Source: Lobulomyces angularis
Taxonomy: Eukaryota > Chytridiomycota > Chytridiomycetes > Lobulomycetales > Lobulomycetaceae
Assembly: GCA_027604685.1 (NCBI GenBank)
Contig: JADHYX010000461.1
Location: 1,647-16,181, forward strand
Length of the DNA: 14,535 nt
Direction of reading: 5' to 3'
Shown here in pieces: positions 8,299-14,535 of the stretch (its first letter is position 1; each line of letters begins with the position of its first letter). The translations under genes were made by a program, and so were the position numbers. The notes below the pieces were generated by a model. The model ran no database searches and had not been told where the DNA came from. It saw only the letters and a list, made by a program, of their open reading frames with translations.

Positions 8299-9808
8299 TT
8301 ATTCAGATAAGCTCATTTTATTAAAGTCACCTTGAGCTGCAGTTAAATTTAAATTTTGATGAGGTAATTGTAGTTGCTGACCTTGGTGGTGCCTAATATA
8401 CAATGGTAAAATTTGTCTTGGTGATTCGGTTGTATTGGAGTTGTACTCATTATCTGCCAACTGCATTACAACATCTCGAGAACTTCCTATAGAACTACCC
8501 TGAGTTTTTAATTAAGTATTAACAAAAAAAGAAAAATAAAAAAAGTTATACAATGCTGCTAACACTTCCACTACGTTTTCTATTAAAAGGTAAAATTATG
8601 TTAGGAAAATGGTGAAGTGTAGTTGGAGATGGTGTAGAAGTAGGTCTGGTTCTAGGTGAGCTGTTTAGTCTGTGTACTTTTTGTCGCTTGTATGCAGATG
8701 GAGGAGGAATTGGTAAGTCCTCAGCGCTCACTAAAAAAATTAATAATTTTAACCTTTTTTTTTGATTTGAAGTTACTTCTTCTTTTTTGTTGTTGACTTC
8801 TTCTTTCATGACTTAAATTAGCTTGATGAGTTGGAGATATTGGACCGGTACTGGGCGATGAAGACGGTGATGATAGTATGTCTCTGTTGGCATTATATAT
8901 AAACTATATAATTAATTTAAAATTTTTATTAAAAATTGGTAAATAAACTTAAAAAAGGAAAAATAATCTTTTACGTTGTTTTCAGGATTTAATTTTGAAG
9001 AATTTGATATATAATTTGCAGGATTATTTAACTGATCCTTGGGTATAGGGTTGATTCTTGGAAGAGGCAACTATAAAAAAAAGTATAAAATATATTAAAA
9101 AATCCCAATTTACGAAAACTTTTTCATAGTCCAAATTAATGTCAGCATTTCCATTTCCAAAGTGAATATTTGTAATATCTTCATCATTTAGTAGCATAGG
9201 AGAATTAATGTGCTCTGATTCTGTGGTGTTTAAATTTTGCAAATCTTCCAATTTGTTTTCTTCATCAAGCTCATTTTCCAATAAGTCCGAATAATTTTCA
9301 TTTTTTGATACTAACTTTCTAAGTAATGTGGTAGTTGCTAGTTCATGCTTTAACTCAAGCTCAAAAGGAAGTTCCTCTTCCTGAAAGGGAAAAAAAAAAA
9401 AAAAAAAAAAAAAAGGTAGGATTATGTAAAGAAGGTCGAATTATTTAAAAATAATACTTTAATTAAGTTTTTTATTTTGTAAAAACCATTTCTTGGCTTT
9501 GGAGTAGAAATGTCTGTAGAAACACTCATTCTACTTGTCTTAGAAACATCAACACTCGGAATATCCAAATGCATTCTATTAGAAAGATCGTTAATAAACT
9601 TTTCCTGCTGAACAGTAGTTTTAGATTCCTTTTTTAATGGATTATTGGATAATGAAGGTGGTAAATTTGAGTTTACAAATTGAAAGGAACCAGAAGATTG
9701 CCTTCGTCTGACACTTATTGGGTTAGTGGTTTGTGTAGTATCATTTTTGTTGTTAAAATTGTTGATGTTATGCCCTTGCTTTAAGGTTTGATGTGGTGTC
9801 GAATTCAT
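8299..9808 (-). CDS. Ser/Pro-rich basic protein of unknown function
   Basis: Exons in coding order: 9808-9458, 9380-9114, 9070-8975, 8903-8777, 8730-8552, 8499-8299. The total is 1221 nt, 406 aa, all joins GT-AG and in frame. I do not recognise the family. Visible features: an Asn/Thr-rich N-terminus with an AGC-kinase-like site (RRRQSS, 34-39); a helical acidic middle (EEELPFELELKHELATTTLL, about 118-170); an SSPSSSPSTGPISP stretch; a basic NLS-like segment (YKRQKVHR, 294-301) followed by SPRTRPTSTPSP; a second basophilic site (NRKRSGSVSS, 330-339); and a Gln/His-rich tail ending MSLSE. Many S/T-P and R-x-x-S sites suggest a phosphorylated nuclear regulator, which is inference. The third intron could use other acceptors, but TATAG before 8903 keeps the frame. 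A longer N-terminus from an upstream exon cannot be excluded. Confidence 0.72.
9381..9457 (-). other. Intron with a 24-nt T run before its acceptor
   Basis: On the coding strand the intron runs from GTATTA to CCCTTTCAG and contains an uninterrupted run of about 24 T. It is one of the longest homopolymers in the window and works as an extreme polypyrimidine tract. Confidence 0.65.
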
Positions 9809-10389
9809 ATTTCAATTTGGAATACCTTCAAATATTCATATTTTTTTTTTTAAGAAAAACCTTACTTTTTTATATACAAAAAAAAAAGTTTCAATTGTAG
9901 GAGTATGGAATACAAACTAAAACATTTCATTGACACTTTTAAAAATTTTTACGAATTTAAATAAGTAAAAAAACTTTACTGTAATAAACAAAAATAAAAT
10001 TATTCCTTTTATTTTTTTAATAGAAACCAATTTACTGTAAAAAATAATTATTTAATAATTAAAATTAATGAAGAATGTTTAAGAATTAAAAAAAAAATAA
10101 GAAAACTTGAACAATTTACTTTTTTTCGCTTCATGGTTAAAATTCTTAAAGAATTCCCTAAATACTGGCAGACAATTTATAAACTACACAACTTCCAAAA
10201 AATATTTGATCATAAATTGAATTAAAAAATAAAAATTTTAAGAAAATTAGTAAAAGGCAATTAAATTTAAAACATTTAAATATTAAATCTACAAAGGAAT
10301 GAGTATCAACTATAGTTAAGTAATTTACACACAAGAAGTGAAATAATAGCGTCAAAAATTTATAAATATTTTGAAGCAGAGAGAGTTAT
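9809..10389. other. Intergenic: upstream region of the 8299-9808 gene
   Basis: This 581-bp stretch lies between the start of the Ser/Pro-rich gene and the stop of the DCAF7 gene, both on the minus strand. It holds the promoter of the first and the 3' flank of the second. The hydrophobic 65-codon open frame on the minus strand at 10158-10355 looks like AT-rich noise. No RNA gene or repeat was recognised. Confidence 0.45.
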
Positions 10390-11765
10390 CTATACCCTTA
10401 ATGCTTGAATTGTGTTTCCCACAGTAATTGCAATCCAGTCACTAAAAACATTATTCCAAGCTAACTGATTTATTTCTCCTTCAGCAGTGAAAGCTAATAT
10501 AGGATCTTGAACGACTTTAGTTTTTGACATTTGAGATAAATCCCAAATTAATGCTTGAGAATCATCCCCTACATAAATAAATTTAAGTGTTTATGCCACG
10601 AACTACGTACCAGCTGAACAAAGATATCCACTAGAATGAGGGGCCCATGCCACTGAATTGACTGCTTTAGTATGGCCATTTATTGTAGAAACAGGAGTAG
10701 CGGGTGTTCTAACATCTAAAATAATCACTGAATTGGAATTGGCTTGAAATGTAGCAATATAATTTGGATCCTGTTTACTCCAAGTTAGTCTCAAAAGTGG
10801 TGTTGGATCAGTTAAATTTGCACCTCCTTTTTGTTGTGCAGATTGTAAATCTGTTTTTGTCGTTGAACTTTGGGGTGGTGTTTCATACAGTATTGTGGAG
10901 TGTTCCAAAGCACTAAATTTTTTAAAAATATGGGAAATATTAATTTCAGCGTCTTACCGGAGATCAAACATTCTTACTGACCCATCCGCTCCAACAGAAG
11001 CAAAAATATCAGTACCTTTAGCAAAAGCTACGTCAAAAACATGTTTATCATGGGCAATCAATTGGGTTTTCGCTTGTCCTGTCTATTCAATAAAAAAAAA
11101 ACCAAAATCTGTATATATTCATCTTACTTCTATATTCCACACAGTGCAAGTTGTATCTATACTGCTAGTAACTATCATACTTGGATCTGCTTCATTCCAA
11201 TCAAACGAAGTGAGTGGAGCAGAAATTTCTTTTTTTTGCTAATTTCTTTTTTTTAAAAAAACATAGTAGTTTGTATTCACCGTACATTGGGTACCGCCCT
11301 TCTGTTGTTTCCTAGCCTAGTTCGGCTAACAAGTTGAGGTAATTCATGTTCTTCCTGCTTTAAATCCCAAATTCTTAAGTAATCACCAGTCTTTCCAACA
11401 TAGTATAATATAAAGCGTATTAAAATAGGAAAACAAAAATTAAAATTACTGTAGCCAGTAGATCAGGCCCAGCTGCCTTAAAACCATTTTTATAGTTTTA
11501 GTAAAATCGACTTTCAAGTTAATTTTCCAAAATGTAAAAATACCTTTGAGGGAGACCACATTAACTTTGTAACAGGGTAATTAACGTCAGCAGTTGCCAG
11601 ATGCACTAATTCGTTATTTCGTAACGTAGTAACAGATATCTGGTTTTTATATTCCTCCACAAAAGATCCAAATCCAAGTTTAAACTGGCCAGGTTTAGCA
11701 GACCAGTTTAAAGCATATACTTGCCACGGTGCTACATATTTATACTGTTCTTTTTTCAAATCCAT
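10390..11765 (-). CDS. dcaf7: DCAF7/WDR68 (An11/TTG1 family) WD40-repeat protein
   Basis: Exons in coding order: 11765-11544, 11476-11450, 11390-11286, 11238-11128, 11082-10958, 10912-10611, 10568-10390. The total is 1071 nt, 356 aa (human DCAF7 is 342), stop TAG 10390-10392. Diagnostic blocks cover the whole length: [132 protein letters not shown]-like FTAEGEIN and a terminal ALRV. The family forms a WD40 propeller that scaffolds DYRK/HIPK-type kinases and serves as a CUL4-DDB1 receptor in animals; in plants it is TTG1. Exon 2 is only 27 nt (AAGPDLLAT). A Ser/Thr/Gln-rich insert of about 20 residues after LYETPP is absent from human DCAF7. The exon 3/4 join (VPN|QKKEIS) was chosen from several donors because it aligns with the family. 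Confidence 0.95.
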
Positions 11766-12051
11766 TGTTTATATGTGTTTCTTAAGATTTGAACAGTTTT
11801 CTGAGAAGATAAAATTTTTTAACTTCAATTTTTTGTTTTACATAGGAGGCATTTTTAGTATAATATTTATTAAAAAGAACAATTGAAAAAGATATTTTTT
11901 ACTGTCAAAAGAGATTTAAGTTATAAAAATTTGAGAATGGGAAAATATAGCCTTGACTCCAAATTTTGAACTTCATAAAATAAAACATTTATTATTATAT
12001 ATTACATAAAACAAGGCCGTATTTTTAAATTTACCAGAAGTACTAATTTAT
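11766..12051. promoter_or_regulatory. Promoter region of the DCAF7 gene / 3' flank of the cyclophilin gene
   Basis: This 286-bp spacer lies between two minus-strand genes. It is AT-rich without long homopolymer runs, and no specific motif is recognised. Its short length fits a compact genome. Confidence 0.4.
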
Positions 12052-12911
12052 TCAATTTTTAGCAGTTGCACTATAAATTACCACATCATCTCTTGGTCTA
12101 TCAGTTTGATCCGTTGGTACTGCCCCCAGTCTAACAAAAATATTTTAGTATCATTATTTTGTCTTCATACCTTTTAACAACATTCATCCCACCATGTACT
12201 CGTCCAAATATCGTATGTTTTCCATCTAACCAAGGAGTTGGTGCTAAGGTTATAAAAAACTGTAACAAAATAGGTAAATACTTTTATTCTTCAACAAACC
12301 TGACTACCGTTGGTATTTGGCCCTGAATTCGCCATTGATAATATGCCAGCTCCACTATGATATAACTCTTTTATTTGAAAAAAAAGGTTAGTTGTAAGTT
12401 GGCTTATGCGTTCAAACTTGTCACCATTAGAAATTTCATCTTCAAACTTTGAGCCATAGATGGAAGACCCACCTCTTCCAGTTCCAGTGGGATCACCTAA
12501 AAAAAATAATAAAAACGCTAAGTAACTGAAAAAAACATAGTGAAATTCATACCTCCTTGAATCATAAAATCAGGAATAATTCGGTGAAATATGGTTTTGT
12601 TGTAGTAACCTTTTCTAGCTAACTCAAAGAAATTTTTACCTAACGATTTTTTATGATTTTTTTAAAAAACGAAAAATTTTAAATCAAACATTTAAAAAAA
12701 TTTTACATGTTTTTGGTGCATGAGCCCAGTAAAGTTCAATTTCAATTTTTCCTAGATACATAATTTAATTTCGATTTATTATTTGCAAAAAAACTCGAAA
12801 ATAAGTTATTTTCTCAGTAATTGAAAAATGAAAACATCTTCAAAAATTATTTTGTTATTCATTTAAATTACCAGCAGAGGTCTCCAAAATGACAGTTCCT
12901 TTATTACTCAT
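12052..12911 (-). CDS. PPIL1-type cyclophilin, peptidyl-prolyl cis-trans isomerase
   Basis: Exons in coding order: 12911-12872, 12751-12707, 12639-12553, 12496-12425, 12367-12300, 12259-12171, 12130-12052. The total is 480 nt, 159 aa (human PPIL1 is 166), stop TGA 12052-12054. All joins are GT-AG and in frame. It catalyses cis-trans isomerisation of X-Pro bonds. The active site is complete: R48 (FHRII), F53, M54 and Q56 (DFMIQGGD), F106, W114 and H119 (PWLDGKH). The blocks [29 protein letters not shown] and [14 protein letters not shown] point to the PPIL1 (S. pombe Cyp1) group, which sits in the spliceosome next to SKIP/Prp45. The intron 12424-12368 (donor GTGACA, CTAAC branch, acceptor AAAAG) is inferred because removing it restores [19 protein letters not shown]. 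If kept, it reads through in frame, adding 19 residues. There is no signal peptide, so the protein is cytosolic or nuclear. Confidence 0.95.
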
Positions 12912-13292
12912 TTTTTTTTTTTTTTTTTTTTTTTCAGATTAATATGTTTCTTATTCATAATCATGCATTGCTGTAGATCATTCAATAGATATTATAGTTG
13001 TGTTTTTTAAAGGTAACAACTATTTTAAATTTTCAAATTTTTGCTAATTTTTAACAGACTATAAATTATTAAGATGACCAAAAATGTACCTTAAATTGTG
13101 TAAAGCAAAAAAAAAAAAAAAATATAATTTGGTTATAATTTTTTTTTGATACGAAATTGTTTAGTTTTCTTAAAGGATATGTTATTCTTCTATTTTGCAG
13201 GGAAATAGCATTTTTTACTTTGTAAACTTTCAGAGTTTTAAATGTAGTTGGAAGAACTTTCTACTTGATGATATTTTATACCATTAAAATTT

Positions 13293-13475
13293 TTTAAGTA
13301 GAATAGCGGTTACTTAATTATACAAACTAACTAAAAAGAAAACTGATTATCTCAACAGAGGGAAATACTGGTATACGAAAAAGTTGAAAGTTCAAGTGAA
13401 TTTTAGGCTATCAAAACACCTACCCCATTTAAAATTCTTTAAATCTCACTCAAAAGAATTTTATAAAAGGTGCAT
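13293..13475 (+). repeat. Diverged duplication, copy 1
   Basis: It begins TTTAAGTAGAATAGCGGTTACT and carries in order CTAAAAAGAAA, ACTGG, TTCAAGTGAATTT, CACCTACCCCAT and AAATCTCACTCAAAAGAAT followed by TTATAAAA. The same ordered blocks occur about 285 bp to the right. There is no ORF. Confidence 0.6.
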
Positions 13476-13576
13476 TAAAATAGGTGGTAAAGTAATTATT
13501 TCTTTGTTACACTATTAAACTTTTTAAAAAAATAAACTTTTCACTGCATCTCTCTATACTCTTCTTATATTATATT

Positions 13577-13779
13577 ATTTAAGTAAAACGGCGGTTACTG
13601 CTTATCTAATACAATACAAGCCAAAAAGAAAGCTTTATAGTAGCAGGTACCTTTAGGGACGAAAACTAACACTGGAAAAATAAAAAAGTGAATAAGTTCA
13701 ACTCAATTTACTCTTTTAACACACCTCATCCCATCAAACTTTTATTCAAATCTCACTCAAAGAATGTTATAAAAAGCAA
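13577..13779 (+). repeat. Diverged duplication, copy 2
   Basis: It begins TTTAAGTAAAACGGCGGTTACT and repeats the block order of copy 1: CCAAAAAGAAA, CACTGG, TTCAACTCAATTT, CACCTCATCCCAT, AAATCTCACTCAAAGAAT then TTATAAAA. The blocks are better kept than the DNA between them, which suggests either age or functional constraint. Each copy ends in a TATA-like motif. Confidence 0.6.
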
Positions 13780-14027
13780 TGAGTTTCAAGAATCAATCAA
13801 TTTTATAGTTTCAATTACCTTTACCCAAATCATGTAATTTTAATTAGTTCACTATTGCAACGTATCCTAATAGATTGGAATATATTTTAGTCACTTACTC
13901 CATCCTCTCACTTACAAGTCATCAATGCACTCAGAAATTTATTTTATATCTTCTTAAATAATTCAAGTCACATTAATTTTAAACTAAATGATCTTTAAAC
14001 AATAACCAAGTGAACGCGTACATTTAC

Positions 14028-14090
14028 TTATCCGATTACAAAGATATAAAATAAAAGTTTTTGTTATCCAATTACAAGGATATAAAATAA
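14028..14090 (+). repeat. Two tandem TATCC-N8-GGATA elements, 36-bp period
   Basis: TTATCCGATTACAAAGATAT starts at 14028 and TTATCCAATTACAAGGATAT starts at 14064; both continue AAAATAA. The second contains a perfect 5-bp inverted repeat, TATCC(N8)GGATA. The first has one mismatch in the right arm. Confidence 0.7.
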
Positions 14091-14383
14091 TTGTTAATTT
14101 TAACTTTATAAAATTTTTTTTTTTTTAGCACTTCACTTTGGTTCCATTTCAAGATCAACAGCGTTTGTTATTAACAGATTGAGTTTTAACGATACTGGAT
14201 TCAATAAATTTCTACACCACCGTTTTTTTTTCTTACCCAACCATTAATTTGAATTACGTTTTTTTTTTCCTGAACTTCGTCTTTGGTTTAACTCAAACCT
14301 TAGAATTAACTGCACTACGACAACACTAATTCAATGTCCATTACACTTTCAACTATCTTTTCAACTTTCAACAGTAATTTTTG

Positions 14384-14450
14384 TATAATCCGATGACAAG
14401 GAGCTTAAACAACCGTCACAGTTATCCAATTACAATGTATAAATTATTAA
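14384..14450 (+). repeat. Two further degenerate TATCC-type elements
   Basis: ATAATCCGATGACAAGGA at about 14385-14402 and TTATCCAATTACAATGTAT at 14422-14440 match the pair at 14028-14090 with a few differences, mainly in the right arm. This makes four related elements within about 420 bp. Confidence 0.5.
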
Positions 14451-14535
14451 TTCAATACAAAATGTATTTATGTTTATAGTATTATACATAGCAGTGTTAT
14501 TAGTAATATACCTTACTGTATAGAAATTATTACAT

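Larger units (their letters stand above)
12912..14535. other. Gene-free right flank with repeats
   Basis: I find no coding frame with conserved or splice-supported content in this 1.6 kb. The first 100-200 bp, with a run of about 22 T just before the cyclophilin ATG, should be that gene's promoter. Homopolymers are scarcer than on the left side of the window. The stretch holds a diverged duplication, several TATCC-type elements and an ACGCGT site. Confidence 0.45.

Noticed and set aside
10158..10355. Hydrophobic 65-codon ORF on the minus strand resembling a membrane protein
   Set aside because: AT-rich DNA yields Phe/Leu/Ile frames by chance; there is no recognisable domain or supporting splice context.
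10895..11256. Plus-strand ORFs of 115 and 71 codons
   Set aside because: They are antisense to well-supported DCAF7 exons and look like shadows.
13000..14535. CRISPR-like or satellite array in the right flank
   Set aside because: Repeat units are few, diverged and unevenly spaced, and the DNA is eukaryotic.

Overview
This is an AT-rich eukaryotic nuclear window. Every gene I can reconstruct is split by small spliceosomal introns (about 40-180 nt), and introns and spacers are full of poly(A)/poly(T) runs. A leucine-rich-repeat (LRR) protein resembling the fungal RAM/MOR-network protein Sog2, a DCAF7/WDR68-type WD40 protein and a PPIL1-type cyclophilin together suggest a compact AT-rich fungus, perhaps early diverging. 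Dictyostelium-like protists are not excluded. The genus cannot be told from this window.

Layout. Plus strand: (1) the 3' part of an LRR gene, probably Sog2-like, running from the left edge to 2323; (2) a two-exon gene (2842-3357) for a short, probably secreted protein with a possible caspase-fold His/Cys pattern; (3) an eight-exon gene (3820-5429) for a stand-alone asparagine-synthase/PP-loop protein with a C-terminal Cys4 zinc ribbon, like archaeal and bacterial versions. It contains a 12-nt microexon. Minus strand, converging on gene 3: (4) a five-exon, 527-aa, Ser/Asn-rich disordered protein (5637-7585) with a DDX3/Ded1-like YVPPHQR motif; (5) a six-exon, 406-aa Ser/Pro-rich unknown protein (8299-9808); (6) a seven-exon DCAF7/WDR68 homologue (10390-11765); (7) a seven-exon PPIL1-type cyclophilin (12052-12911). 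The last 1.6 kb has no gene I can support. It holds a diverged duplication of about 200 bp and a family of TATCC-N8-GGATA elements.

For genes 2-7 all exon joins keep the reading frame, and the lengths of genes 6 and 7 match their families. Gene 1 is the exception, with two joins that do not fit GT-AG rules. Genes 1, 3, 4 and 5 have homopolymer-rich introns; genes 2, 6 and 7 mostly have short canonical ones. The genes do not form one pathway. DCAF7 acts as a kinase scaffold, PPIL1 in the spliceosome, Sog2 in polarity and cell separation, and the PP-loop protein probably in amide or ligase chemistry. The most unusual items are the secreted His/Cys protein, the microexon gene and the repeat-bearing right flank.
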